From contig ONQE01000015.1 in assembly GCA_900319925.1 (NCBI GenBank), positions 1 through 56,472 of the forward strand: 56,472 bases of DNA. Direction: 5' to 3'. Under the pieces are notes generated by a model. The model had not been told where the DNA came from. It did not search any database and saw only the letters and a program-made list of their open reading frames with translations. Below, piece by piece: positions 33,797-42,771 of this stretch; the first letter of the stretch is position 1, and the number at the start of each line of letters is the position of its first letter. A program made the translations under genes and the position numbers. The DNA comes from an uncultured Bacteroidales bacterium. GTDB lineage: Bacteria; Bacteroidota; Bacteroidia; Bacteroidales; WCHB1-69.

Positions 33797-34871
33797 ACTC
33801 TTCATAGGACTGCTGCTGACGCCCTTCTCCCTTATCTTCGGGTGCATTGCCGCGACACGGCGGTTTCTGTACCGGAAGGGAATATTACACGGGGAAGATT
33901 CGCCCGTACCCGCCATCGACATCGGCAACTTGGCCGTGGGCGGCACAGGGAAAACGCCTCACACTCAGTATATTATTGAAATGCTGAAACAAGATTTCCA
34001 CGTAGCGGCACTCAGCCGTGGTTATGGTCGGAAGTCCAAGGGTTATCACTCTATTTTACAGACAGATCCTCAAGATCGGAATGCAGAACTGTTTGGCGAC
34101 GAGCCTTTTATGACGCATCTTCGGCACCCGGACATCCCCTTGGCGGTGGACGGAGACCGCTGCGAAGGTGTACGCAACCTACTCGCTGAAAATCCTGACA
34201 CCGAGGTCATTGTCCTTGACGACGCCTACCAGCACCTCCGCTTCCGCCCCACCCTCCACATCCTGCTGACGGAGTACGACCGTCCATTCCGCCCGGATAT
34301 GCCGATGCCTACGGGAAAGTTGCGCGAGTTCCCCCGCGCCTCACGGTTTGCCGATATAGTAGTGGTGACCAAAGTGCCGGACAGAGCTTTGACCGATGAA
34401 TCCGCATGGCGTCACCGGCTTCGACTGAAACCGCAACAGTCCCTGTTCTTCACCCGTTTCCGCTATCAAACACCGATGCCTGTCACGGAAGTTGCGCAGA
34501 AGACCGACCTCCTGACCGTAAAAGAGGCCATTCTTCTGACCGGTATTGCTCACCCCAAACCGCTGACCGCCTTCTTGGAACAGACTTACCATATCGCGAA
34601 ACATTACGCCTTCCCCGACCATCACTCCTATACTCAAAAAGACATACAAGATATTTATAATCAACATTTTGACAATATCGGAGAACAGCGTGTACTCTTC
34701 ACAACCGAGAAAGATTGGATGCGGTTGCAGTCAGAGCGTATCAGAAATATTGTATCTTTGCTACCCGTTTTTGTCATTCCAGTAGATATTGAGTTTCTTA
34801 CTGATACACAGCGGGATACGTTTAACCAAATAGTGAAAGACCATGTTAGAGGAAAAAAGAAAGAGAGTTGA
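33786..34871 (+). CDS. lpxK: Tetraacyldisaccharide 4'-kinase (lipid A synthesis)
   Basis: 361 residues. LpxK adds the 4'-phosphate to the lipid A precursor at the inner membrane. An N-terminal membrane-associated helix (GLLLTPFSLIFGCIAATRRF) precedes the P-loop NLAVGGTGKTPHTQYIIEML (about residue 57), with LSRGYGRKSKGYH and VIVLDDAYQHLRFRPTLHIL following. The length is normal for Bacteroidota. It overlaps phoH by 11 bases and the phosphorylase gene by 29 bases, so translation is probably coupled. Confidence 0.96.
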   Translation: MGFKLFIGLLLTPFSLIFGCIAATRRFLYRKGILHGEDSPVPAIDIGNLAVGGTGKTPHTQYIIEMLKQDFHVAALSRGYGRKSKGYHSILQTDPQDRNAELFGDEPFMTHLRHPDIPLAVDGDRCEGVRNLLAENPDTEVIVLDDAYQHLRFRPTLHILLTEYDRPFRPDMPMPTGKLREFPRASRFADIVVVTKVPDRALTDESAWRHRLRLKPQQSLFFTRFRYQTPMPVTEVAQKTDLLTVKEAILLTGIAHPKPLTAFLEQTYHIAKHYAFPDHHSYTQKDIQDIYNQHFDNIGEQRVLFTTEKDWMRLQSERIRNIVSLLPVFVIPVDIEFLTDTQRDTFNQIVKDHVRGKKKES

Positions 34872-35667
34872 GCAGACGGTTGCCTATCTGAACAACCGTA
34901 AAACGATAAATCCAAAAATCGCCATCGTATTGGGTTCCGGTTTAGGCGGCCTGACCGAAAAAGTCGAAATCGTGGATGAAATCCCTTACAAAGAGATTCC
35001 CAACTTCCCGGTCTCCACAGTGGAAGGCCACAAAGGGACCATGATCTTCGGTCGGCTGAACGGGGTGGAAGTGCTCGTTTTCAACGGTCGTTTCCATTAC
35101 TACGAAGGCTATCCGATGGATGTGGTGACCTATCCGCAGCAGATTTTGCCGGGCATCGGGGTGAAGACCGTCATCCTGTCGAACGCGGCTGGCGGCATGA
35201 ACCCCACCTTCCAAGTCGGCGACATCATGCTGATCCGCGACCACATCAACCACTTTTTCACCAATCCGCTAATCGGTCCGAACGACGATGAGCTGGGACC
35301 GCGTTTCCCGAACATGAGCGAGGTCTATTCGCACCGACTGGTGAAGTTGGCGCAGCAGACCGGCAAAAAGCTGAACATCCACCTACAGGAGGGTGTCTAT
35401 ATCGGCGTGTCGGGTCCTTGCTTTGAAACGCCTTCGGAATACAAGATGTTCTACCTCTTCGGCGCTGACGCCGTGGGCATGTCCACCGTTCCGGAAGCCA
35501 TCATGGCCCGTCACCGCGGCATCGAAGTCTTTGCGCTCTCCGTCATCACGGACCTCGGCATCATCGGCCGTGTGGAAAAGGCCAGCCACGAGGAGGTGCT
35601 CGAAGCCGCTGCCGCCGCCGGCCCGCAAGTCGTGGACCTCATCTACCACATGATACCGGAAATATAG
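34843..35667 (+). CDS. Purine nucleoside phosphorylase
   Basis: 274 residues of the trimeric PNP type, which splits inosine and guanosine with phosphate in purine salvage. Motifs are IAIVLGSGLGGLTEKV, GRFHYYEGYPMDVVTYP, ILSNAAGGMNPTFQVGDIML, PCFETPSEY and GADAVGMSTVPEAIMARHRG. The start at 34843 overlaps lpxK by 29 bases. It is the last gene of the run and convergent with the broken AsnB-like gene; no clear terminator was found in the 33-base gap. Confidence 0.95.
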   Translation: MLEEKRKRVEQTVAYLNNRKTINPKIAIVLGSGLGGLTEKVEIVDEIPYKEIPNFPVSTVEGHKGTMIFGRLNGVEVLVFNGRFHYYEGYPMDVVTYPQQILPGIGVKTVILSNAAGGMNPTFQVGDIMLIRDHINHFFTNPLIGPNDDELGPRFPNMSEVYSHRLVKLAQQTGKKLNIHLQEGVYIGVSGPCFETPSEYKMFYLFGADAVGMSTVPEAIMARHRGIEVFALSVITDLGIIGRVEKASHEEVLEAAAAAGPQVVDLIYHMIPEI

Positions 35668-35700
35668 GGGACGTAAGAGGTGAGCTGCGGAACTTTGATC

Positions 35701-36841
35701 TTAGGTCTTCTGCTGCTGCTTTTTGGCGGCAGGGAATAACACATTGTTGAGAATCAGACGATAACCCGCGGAATTGGGGAAAAGATTCAGGTCTGTGGGC
35801 GGGTCGTTGACCAAGTGCTGGTAGTCCTCGGGGTCGTGGCCGGAATAGAACGTCCAGGTGCCCTTGCCGAACTCACCGTGAATGTATCTCGCCTCGTTGA
35901 AGTAGGCACATTCGCCCATAATCGTCACCGTCGGTTTAATGAGCTCTTTGCGGAAAGCCGTAGTTTGCCCCATGAAGCCGGGAATCACCTGCAAGTGGTT
36001 CTGGCACAGCATCGTGGGCACGGGATCCCACTTGGCGGAAAACTCGAACAGCGTGAAATAGTCGTGCGATTTGTTGGAGATGTGCTGGGTAGGACTCACA
36101 TCGATATTGGAGACCTCGTAGATGTACGGGTTAGTCTCAATCTGGAAATTGGTGAAAGCGAAGCAGTTGTCGTAGTTCAGCTTGCTCTGAGCATCGGGAT
36201 CCATCGGGTCGCCGTCGAACATCGTCTCGCAAATATCGACTCCCTCCAAAACCCAACTGCGCGGCCCGCTCCTCGTTCTCCTTCACATCTTCTTGGTACC
36301 ATTTGGTGTTGCGCTGACTCGCCCAGAACTTCCCATACTGTCCGGTGAAGTCCTCGTGGTGCAGGTGCAGCCAGTCGTACTTCGGCAACTCGCCTTTGAT
36401 GACCTCTTCGTCGTAAATCACCGTGTACGGGATTTCGGCATAGGTGAGCACCAGCGTCACCGCATCGTCCCACGGCAACTTGTTCTTCGGGGAATAGACG
36501 GCGATTTTGGGTTCCTTCGTGAGCCGGATCTCGTTCATGTTGTTCTCCACGACGGCAATCTCGTTGAGGATCTGCGTGGCCTGCATGTCAGCAATGACCT
36601 CATACGAGACCCCGCGTACCACACACTCGTCCTCCAACACGCTGTTGTAGGGACACATAAAGCTACCGCCACGGTAATTCAGCAGCCAGCTCATGTCAAC
36701 TTGGTGAGCCACAGCAAAATAAGCGATACCGTACGCTTTCAGGTGATTGGCCTGTGCCAGATCCATGGGAATCAGCAGGTAGCTGGCCCGCGCTCCCAGC
36801 ATGGAAATCAACAATCCGATTATGAGAACTATTCTTTTCAT
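35701..36841 (-). pseudogene. Asparagine-synthetase-B-like secreted protein, broken
   Basis: The first frame (36841 to about 36250) has a signal peptide (GLLISMLGARA) and the family start SYLLIPMDLAQANHLKAYGI, then YDWLHLHHEDFTGQYGKFWA, and loses frame after AAQLGF. The second frame resumes at EGVDICETMFDGDPMDPDAQ and runs to the normal end NNVLFPAAKKQQQKT at 35701. From memory of homologues, about 40 residues lie between these points, including a GGGFxFAMC segment and a DSFDIALAA segment, and both are absent. The break at 36240-36252 is therefore an out-of-frame deletion of about 120 bases, or an assembly loss. Despite the common name, the family does not resemble true AsnB; its function is unknown. 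Confidence 0.85.
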
Positions 36842-36858
36842 CGTTTAAAAATTGGCGG

Positions 36859-36866
36859 CAAAAATA
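36859..36866 (-). promoter_or_regulatory. -7 box of the AsnB-like gene
   Basis: TATTTTTG on the minus strand, 17 bases before the start codon. Confidence 0.7.
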
Positions 36867-36937
36867 CACATTTCAGCCGAAAGATTAACTCTCGAGCCGA
36901 CGAAAAGTTTAATGTCTGAAATCCGCAAACAGTGGTG

Positions 36938-37486
36938 TTACGCAAACGGCGTTTCCATGAACAGCTCCATACCGCGTTCTGTCAATGCCGGCAACAACAC
37001 ATACCGCAGGACATCCGGCCGTTTGTCTTCCGACACATCAATCAGAAAGAGGTTGTTCAACACAAACTGGATATAGGTCTCTTCGTTCAAATTGTCCTGG
37101 ACATGGAAACAACGTTTGCCCTGCTCCAAGACGCTGCGCATCACAGAGTAGAAAAAAGAATCCCGCTGAAGGTAAAGACGCTGGTCGCGCGTAATTCTGT
37201 AATAATAAGGCTCCTCACGGCTCATCGCCCGGATATGGTACAACGTCACCACCATCGCCTCCACGCTGTGGTTGCAATGCTGCATGAGGGCATCCCATCT
37301 GTCATGACAGATTTTCTGCCAATATTGCCACGCGATTTCGATAGATTTGGCTTTGGTGCCGTAACGGTTGAAGAATGTCTTATGACAAATGTCCAAACCA
37401 TCTACGATTTTACCCGTCGCCTGATCAAATCCGTTTTTCGAGTAATATTCGAATAATTCCCGTTTTTTCAGTTCTGAAAGAGACAT
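36938..37486 (-). CDS. TetR-like transcriptional regulator
   Basis: 182 residues. The N-terminal helix-turn-helix is of the TetR type, with the recognition part DGLDICHKTFFNRYGTKAKS (about 29-48) and a preceding KKRELFEYYSKNGFDQATGK helix. The C-terminal ligand domain is all-helical and has no assignable ligand. Regulators of this type often sit beside their target; the nearest genes are the AsnB-like pseudogene downstream (97 bases) and the DoxX-like gene upstream, both on the same strand. Confidence 0.75.
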   Translation of the reverse strand: MSLSELKKRELFEYYSKNGFDQATGKIVDGLDICHKTFFNRYGTKAKSIEIAWQYWQKICHDRWDALMQHCNHSVEAMVVTLYHIRAMSREEPYYYRITRDQRLYLQRDSFFYSVMRSVLEQGKRCFHVQDNLNEETYIQFVLNNLFLIDVSEDKRPDVLRYVLLPALTERGMELFMETPFA

Positions 37487-37520
37487 ACCAACGCACTTAT
37501 TATTATTTCAGTTTCGGCGG

Positions 37521-37528
37521 CAAAGATA
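37521..37528 (-). promoter_or_regulatory. -7 box of the TetR-like gene
   Basis: TATCTTTG on the minus strand, 34 bases upstream of the start. Confidence 0.65.
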
Positions 37529-37601
37529 CACTTTTTTTAATAGCCGTACTATTTGCAAAAAAAAAGTTCTTTTTATCAATAATCGAAGAAGGGGAAACTC
37601 G

Positions 37602-38528
37602 TTATTTCAAGTACTCGCAGACAGCCTTTTCGGTGAGATGACGAAGGTCCGCGGTTGCTTCCACTTCGCCGTTGTGGATGAAGAGATAGGTTGGGAACTG
37701 TCCGTTGACCACCCGAACGGCCGCAATCGGATTCACCTGGACAAAACGGAACATCTCGGTCTTGGTCTCCGTTTGGAACGGGCGTACCGCAGCCGTATCA
37801 CCCCAAACAAAATAGAGTATCCTATTGGTATCCAATTGGTTATTAGACACAATCTCGGACATTTTCAGACAACTTGTCTTGCAGAATCCGCAACCCGAGG
37901 AGATAACCCCGACAATATAGTTGCCACGCGTGATATCGACATCCTGCATCGTGGAGTCCGCCATCAACGCATTGAAATCAGTCTCGCTGTACTCTAAGCC
38001 GTCGGATTTTGAAAACAAGTTATAGACGCCGTCCATCGGGAAGAGGACAAACGGAGGCACAAGAGCGGCCACAAAAGCCCCTGCGAGGGCGAGTTTACGG
38101 CCCAGGGATCCGAACCTGTAGTCGTCCTCCTTGCGCACCAGCAACAGCAGAGCGATGGCGACCAAGTTCTTGATAAGCGACACCGAGGGTTTTATCTCCA
38201 CCAAATCGCCCATACAGTGGCAGTTGCTGTCGTCGCGGAAGATCATGACATAGACCAATAGCAACGAAAAACCGATAAGCATCAGCATGGTCAGCCACCA
38301 CGCCTCCTTGTAGCGCACCTTGGCAATCAGGAGAACGCCGACCAGAATCTCGCAGGCGATGATGGCCCGCGCCACCAATCCGCTCCATACGAAATTCACA
38401 ATATTGAAGCTGTAGATGTACAGCTCGAAACTGTCCAACGACAGCAATTTCAACACCGCCGACACGATGAAAAACAAACCGATGCCGATGCGGATAACCA
38501 TTTTCAGAATACTTTGAATGTTGTGCAT
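37602..38528 (-). CDS. DoxX/MauE-like membrane protein with a thioredoxin-like tail
   Basis: 308 residues. Four transmembrane helices of the DoxX/MauE type (about 10-150), with DSNCHCMGDLVEI in a loop, are followed by another helix (LALAGAFVAALVPPFVLFPM) and a periplasmic thioredoxin-like domain. The domain contains YIVGVISSGCGFCKTSCLKM and the cis-Pro region NGQFPTYLFIHNGE. CGFC is a CxxC redox pair. The layout matches a Bacteroidota family I know as BT_3928-like. A role in periplasmic disulfide chemistry is an inference. Confidence 0.8.
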   Translation of the reverse strand: MHNIQSILKMVIRIGIGLFFIVSAVLKLLSLDSFELYIYSFNIVNFVWSGLVARAIIACEILVGVLLIAKVRYKEAWWLTMLMLIGFSLLLVYVMIFRDDSNCHCMGDLVEIKPSVSLIKNLVAIALLLLVRKEDDYRFGSLGRKLALAGAFVAALVPPFVLFPMDGVYNLFSKSDGLEYSETDFNALMADSTMQDVDITRGNYIVGVISSGCGFCKTSCLKMSEIVSNNQLDTNRILYFVWGDTAAVRPFQTETKTEMFRFVQVNPIAAVRVVNGQFPTYLFIHNGEVEATADLRHLTEKAVCEYLK

Positions 38529-38589
38529 ATTATATTGAATTTAATTGTTCACTTCAACCATCAACCTACAACCATCAAACCAAGCAACC

Positions 38590-38709
38590 ATTAAACTATA
38601 ACCTTTAAACTATAACCTTTAAACCTTAACCCTTAAACCATAAACCTTAAACCATAAACCTTAAACCATAAACCTTAAACCATAAACCTTAAACTATAAC
38701 CCATAACCC
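38590..38709. repeat. Heptamer tandem repeat running into the ABC ATPase stop
   Basis: About 15 units of ATAAACC, TTAAACC, CTATAAC and similar. The alternation CCATAAACCTTAAA gives a 14-base higher-order period. The array includes the last codons and the stop of the ABC ATPase gene (GGT TAT GGG TTA TAG on the minus strand). Confidence 0.88.
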
Positions 38710-40430
38710 TTCGGAATGGAATCAATCAACCTGCGGGTATAATCCGTCTGCGGGTGTGCGCAAAGGGCGTCGGCCTCGCCAATTTCCACAATAGCCCCCT
38801 GTTGCATCACAGCGATGCGGTCGGCCATGAACTTCACCACCGACAGGTCGTGCGAGATGAAGATGTAGGTGAAGTGATATTCGGCCTTGAGCTCGTTGAG
38901 GAGGTTGAGGACCTGCGCCTGCACCGACACGTCGAGGGCGGAGACCGACTCATCACAGATGATGAAGCGCGGGTTCACGGCCAGGGCACGTGCAATGGAG
39001 ATACGCTGCCGCTGTCCCCCGGAAAACTCGTGTGGGTAGCGGTAAAAATGAGATTCGTTGAGACTTACGCGTTCCAGCAGTTCGATGACGCGGGCTTTTC
39101 GCTCCTTATCGTTGTGCAGAATATGGTGGACCCGCATCGGCTCCATCAACGCCTCACCGATAGTAAGTCGTTGGTTGAGAGAGGAATAAGGGTCTTGCAA
39201 GATAATCTGGAGATCCTTGCGCATCTTCCGCATCTCCGACACGGGAAGCGTTGTCAAATCGGTCCCTCGGTAGCGGACCTCGCCGGACGAAGGCTCAATC
39301 AGCCGCAACATCGAGCGGCCCAAGGTGGTTTTGCCGCAGCCAGACTCGCCCACCAGTCCCAACGTCTCACCTTCGTAAATATCGAGGTTGATGTCATGTA
39401 GCGCATGAAAATATTGCTGCCGTTCAAACAGTTTGCGTTTCCGCACCTTGTAGATTTTATTCAAGTTCTTGACAGTCACAATCTTGTCGCCGGCATAGAG
39501 CTTTTGATGGACAGCCTTGCGTTCCTCGGGCGTCACCGTCAGGCTATCCACCACCTGCTGAATATCCGTATCTGCGCTCGACCCGAAATCCGAAACCTGC
39601 GGGAGTTTGCGCAGACGGGTAGTCATGGAAGGCCTGCAAGCGATAAGTTGCTTTGTGTAGGTATTTTGCGGATGCATAAACAGGTCGCGTACCGTGTTCT
39701 CCTCCACGATTTCGCCCTTGTACATCACGATGGCGCGGTCGGCGATTTCAGCCACCACACCCAGGTCGTGGGTGATGAAGAGTACACCCATACCGTGTTT
39801 CTGCTGCAGGTCGCGGATGAGCGCGAGGATGTTCTTCTGGACGGTGACATCAAGGGCGGTAGTCGGTTCGTCGGCGATGAGCAACTTCGGATTGCAGCTC
39901 ATGGCCATGGCAATCATGATACGCTGTTTCTGTCCGCCGGAGAGTTCGTGCGGGTATGAGTCGAAAAGCTGCTTCGGACGGGGCAGCATCACCTCTTCGA
40001 AGAGATTGAGAACCTGTTCTTTAGCCTCTTTTTCCGAAACCTTTTTGTGCAACAGAATCTGTTCGGTGATTTGCTCGCCGCATCGGATGACCGGATTGAG
40101 AGAGGTCATCGGTTCCTGGAAAATCATCCCGATTTGGTTGCCCCTGATCGTCTGCATCACAGACTCCTGTGCCGTCAGCACATCCACGGGAGGCTGGTCT
40201 GCACCATTAGCGTGAAAGAGGATGCGGCCGGACGGATAACGGGCAACGCCAGCGCCGAGCAGACGCATGACGGACAATGCCGTGACGGACTTACCTGAAC
40301 CCGATTCCCCGACAATACCCAACGTTTCCCCCTCAGAGAGGGAGAAACGGATATGGTGTAAGATGGAATTCCATTGGGTGTCGCGCCGCAAATCGAGCGA
40401 CAGGTCTTCTATATTTAATAAAGGATTCAT
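38694..40430 (-). CDS. Double ATPase of a peptide/nickel-type ABC transporter
   Basis: 578 residues: two fused nucleotide-binding domains of the oligopeptide importer type. The first has [32 protein letters not shown] and [14 protein letters not shown]; the second has [32 protein letters not shown] and [13 protein letters not shown]. An oligopeptide-type C-terminal extension follows each half. Permease and binding-protein genes are not nearby. The last four residues before the stop are encoded by the neighbouring heptamer repeat, so the natural C-terminus may have been altered by repeat growth. The ATG at 40430 is preferred over a GTG at 40442. It is 24 bases downstream of the DksA-like gene. 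Confidence 0.94.
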   Translation of the reverse strand: MNPLLNIEDLSLDLRRDTQWNSILHHIRFSLSEGETLGIVGESGSGKSVTALSVMRLLGAGVARYPSGRILFHANGADQPPVDVLTAQESVMQTIRGNQIGMIFQEPMTSLNPVIRCGEQITEQILLHKKVSEKEAKEQVLNLFEEVMLPRPKQLFDSYPHELSGGQKQRIMIAMAMSCNPKLLIADEPTTALDVTVQKNILALIRDLQQKHGMGVLFITHDLGVVAEIADRAIVMYKGEIVEENTVRDLFMHPQNTYTKQLIACRPSMTTRLRKLPQVSDFGSSADTDIQQVVDSLTVTPEERKAVHQKLYAGDKIVTVKNLNKIYKVRKRKLFERQQYFHALHDINLDIYEGETLGLVGESGCGKTTLGRSMLRLIEPSSGEVRYRGTDLTTLPVSEMRKMRKDLQIILQDPYSSLNQRLTIGEALMEPMRVHHILHNDKERKARVIELLERVSLNESHFYRYPHEFSGGQRQRISIARALAVNPRFIICDESVSALDVSVQAQVLNLLNELKAEYHFTYIFISHDLSVVKFMADRIAVMQQGAIVEIGEADALCAHPQTDYTRRLIDSIPKGYGL

Positions 40431-40454
40431 CGCGGGAATCACGCGAAAAACACC

Positions 40455-40841
40455 TTATTTTTTCTTCTCCTGGAGTTTGGTGTTGATATCCAACGTGGCA
40501 TGGGGCACGATTCTCAGGCGCTCCTTGGGAATCAGCTTGCCGGTGATGCGGTCCACACCATAAGTCTTGTTCTCGATACGGACCAGCGCGGCCTCCAAAT
40601 TGGAAATATATTTCACCAAACGGGCCATCAGGCGACCGTTCTCTTCCTTGGAGAGCACTTGGTTGCCCTCCTCGAGGTTCTTGAATGTCGGGGCCGTGTC
40701 CTTTGTGTCATTTCCGACACCGCTGTAGGCCTCCTGATACACTTCTAGGTTCTTTTTCGCCTCGTCGATTTTCTTTTCAATCAAGGCTCTGAATTCTTCC
40801 AGATCTTCGTCAGAATAACGGTTTACAACGACTTCGCTCAT
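40455..40841 (-). CDS. DksA/TraR-like protein without zinc cysteines
   Basis: 128 residues. An N-terminal coiled coil (EEFRALIEKKIDEAKKNLEV) and the C-terminal ENKTYGVDRITGKLIPKERL match the DksA/TraR family, which binds in the RNA polymerase secondary channel. Where relatives have the zinc-finger cysteines (typically YGICxxTG), this protein has YGVDRITG and no cysteine at all. Cysteine-free members are known in Bacteroidota. It is the first gene of a probable two-gene transcript with the ABC ATPase. Confidence 0.85.
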   Translation of the reverse strand: MSEVVVNRYSDEDLEEFRALIEKKIDEAKKNLEVYQEAYSGVGNDTKDTAPTFKNLEEGNQVLSKEENGRLMARLVKYISNLEAALVRIENKTYGVDRITGKLIPKERLRIVPHATLDINTKLQEKKK

Positions 40842-40880
40842 AATGGTTTTGATTCTTTAATATAGGTAAAAACGAATGCG

Positions 40881-40888
40881 CAAAGATA
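40881..40888 (-). promoter_or_regulatory. -7 box of the DksA-like gene
   Basis: TATCTTTG on the minus strand, 39 bases before the start. Confidence 0.7.
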
Positions 40889-40939
40889 CATTTTATTTCA
40901 TTGCACAAGCGGTTCGTCCTGATTTTCTTCTTGTCTGAT

Positions 40940-42232
40940 TTAAAAACCAACCAACTTCTTGACGGTTTTTGAACCGTTTTCCCGCTGAACACAAACCAGA
41001 TACGCCCCTTTTCCAAAGGGGAAGGGATAGCGCAACTGATGCGGTCCCTCGTCCAATTCCTCTTGGTAGGACGCCAATATGCGACCATCCATAGAGAGCA
41101 GGGAAATCACGTACTGCGCTGCCCCCTCACTTTGCAAATTGATCTGCAACGTCTCCCGCACGGGATTCACGACACGCACAAAATGGTCGAGTTGCGGTTC
41201 CCGCACCCCGACATGCGCGTCAATGGCCATGTCCATGATGACCGGCAAGTGGTCGGACTGTTGGTAGAGGGCGGTGGCCACGTTGCTCGGGATGGAGCTG
41301 TTGGTGGGCGAGACAACGGACCCGTTGAACCGCATACCGTCCTGTCCCAAAGCGTGATACGAGCCCTCCACAAGATGAATTCGGTCGCTACCATAGTAGA
41401 TATACGGCGACACCAGGATGATGTCGAAACGGTCGTCGAGACCACCGGAAGAGAAACAGTCGGCATCCTGCGAGTGCGTGGACTGTGTGTGCAACGAGGC
41501 GAACTGCCCGTTGTTGTGCCAGTAGCCGGGACTGTTCACCGGGTCATAGAAACGGTAAAGGCTGTTCGAATATTCGGTAAGTTCCTTATAGGCAGGCTCA
41601 TCGCTGTAATAGACATTGAAGTCGCCGGAGAAGGTGTAGTTGCCCGGCAACCCAGAACTGGAGATGCGATTCATCAGCTTCTGCACCTGCGTGAGACGAT
41701 GCTGCTCGTTGTCATTGCCCGTGCCCGCCTTCAAATGCGCAATCCAGAAGGTCGTGAACACCGTGTCGCCACTCGCCAGATCGTCGGCATTGTAGTAGAA
41801 GGTATACCCGTTGATGTCGCGATACGCCGTGGTGATGTTGGCGGATTTGTACAGGGTGAGCTTGCGCGAATCGTAATAGATCATGTTGGCGATGGTGCCG
41901 CCCGACTGGCTGGTAAGCGGCCCGCGACGGTAGTAGTCGATGCCGTCCGTGTTGATGGCATTGTTCAGCAGGCGGTCGGCATACTGGTTATTCGAGCCCA
42001 ACTCGCAGACACACATCACTGTGGGCTGCACGTAGCGGAAAATCGTCTTGATGTGCGCATCCTTGTTGTCAAGATTGTTGGTCATGACATTGCAGTCAGA
42101 AACGCCGGAGGTATTGGTGTAATACATCAGATTGTATTGCATCATCCGGATAGTGTCTTGGGCACACACTGCATACACCGTCATAAACGACAGCAAAAGC
42201 AATGTACAAAACCTACGAATCTGTGTTGACAT
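40940..42232 (-). CDS. Secreted endonuclease/exonuclease/phosphatase-fold protein with a T9SS-like tail
   Basis: 430 residues. The signal peptide ends VCAQ. The fold starts TIRMMQYNLMYY (the catalytic Asn region), then TVMCVCELGSNNQYADRLLN with the metal-binding Glu, FSGDFNVYYSDEP (the GDFN motif), DDRFDIILVS and the end motif QSDHLPVIMD with the catalytic His. The last about 75 residues, RVVNPVRETLQINLQSEGAA to KTVKKLVGF, look like a T9SS sorting domain. It is probably an extracellular nuclease or phosphodiesterase; the substrate is unknown. Confidence 0.88.
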   Translation of the reverse strand: MSTQIRRFCTLLLLSFMTVYAVCAQDTIRMMQYNLMYYTNTSGVSDCNVMTNNLDNKDAHIKTIFRYVQPTVMCVCELGSNNQYADRLLNNAINTDGIDYYRRGPLTSQSGGTIANMIYYDSRKLTLYKSANITTAYRDINGYTFYYNADDLASGDTVFTTFWIAHLKAGTGNDNEQHRLTQVQKLMNRISSSGLPGNYTFSGDFNVYYSDEPAYKELTEYSNSLYRFYDPVNSPGYWHNNGQFASLHTQSTHSQDADCFSSGGLDDRFDIILVSPYIYYGSDRIHLVEGSYHALGQDGMRFNGSVVSPTNSSIPSNVATALYQQSDHLPVIMDMAIDAHVGVREPQLDHFVRVVNPVRETLQINLQSEGAAQYVISLLSMDGRILASYQEELDEGPHQLRYPFPFGKGAYLVCVQRENGSKTVKKLVGF

Positions 42233-42274
42233 TAACGGATTTATGAGAAAGGTACCTCTACGTGGTGATGAGCG

Positions 42275-42688
42275 TTATTTTTTATGCTTTTGGTAGTACT
42301 TCACTCCAATTTTGACATTCTCCTTGACCGCGTTGGAGGAGTAGGTGGCGCCAGTGACAGCGTCCATTTCCGTAGTGGCAGCCTTCTTCACGTCCATGCC
42401 GTTCCACTTGCTCATGAGCTCGTTTTGCACGCGCGCGAAGAAACCCGGGGTTTCGTCGTTCGGAAGCGCTTCCACCTTCTGGATTTTGTCGTCCTTGATA
42501 TAGACGTTCAGCGGGGTCGGGCCGTTGTAACCCTGAATGTCGGCACCCAACTTCGTGGTATTCACGATATAGACACCGTCTTTTTTCGTCATGTGTTCAT
42601 CGCTGGAAGTACATCCCAACAAGATAGCCACCGCAGCCACGAGAGCCACGGTACAGAGGCTTACCAAAAACCATTTCTTCATTTTCAT
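42275..42688 (-). CDS. FMN-binding-domain lipoprotein
   Basis: 137 residues. The signal ends in the lipobox LLGC. The FMN_bind domain carries DAVTGATYSSNAVKENVKIG; the Thr or Ser in TGATYSS is the usual site of covalent FMN attachment. KIQKVEALPNDETPGFFARV also fits the family. Related domains occur in the RnfG/NqrC subunits; a stand-alone lipoprotein would act as an extracytoplasmic electron carrier. FMN attachment normally needs ApbE, which is not in the window. A possible alternative start is Met3. Confidence 0.9.
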   Translation of the reverse strand: MKMKKWFLVSLCTVALVAAVAILLGCTSSDEHMTKKDGVYIVNTTKLGADIQGYNGPTPLNVYIKDDKIQKVEALPNDETPGFFARVQNELMSKWNGMDVKKAATTEMDAVTGATYSSNAVKENVKIGVKYYQKHKK

Positions 42689-42750
42689 ACTATTACAATT
42701 ATTTGAATTTCAAAATAATACAACAACCTTTTCAAAACAGGAAAGGTCGG

Positions 42751-42758
42751 CAAAGGTA
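42751..42758 (-). promoter_or_regulatory. -7 box of the FMN-binding gene
   Basis: TACCTTTG on the minus strand, 62 bases upstream of the start. Confidence 0.6.
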
Positions 42759-42771
42759 CAAAATTTTGGAT

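Noticed and set aside
38590..38709. CRISPR array
   Set aside because: The repeat is only seven bases long and has no spacers.
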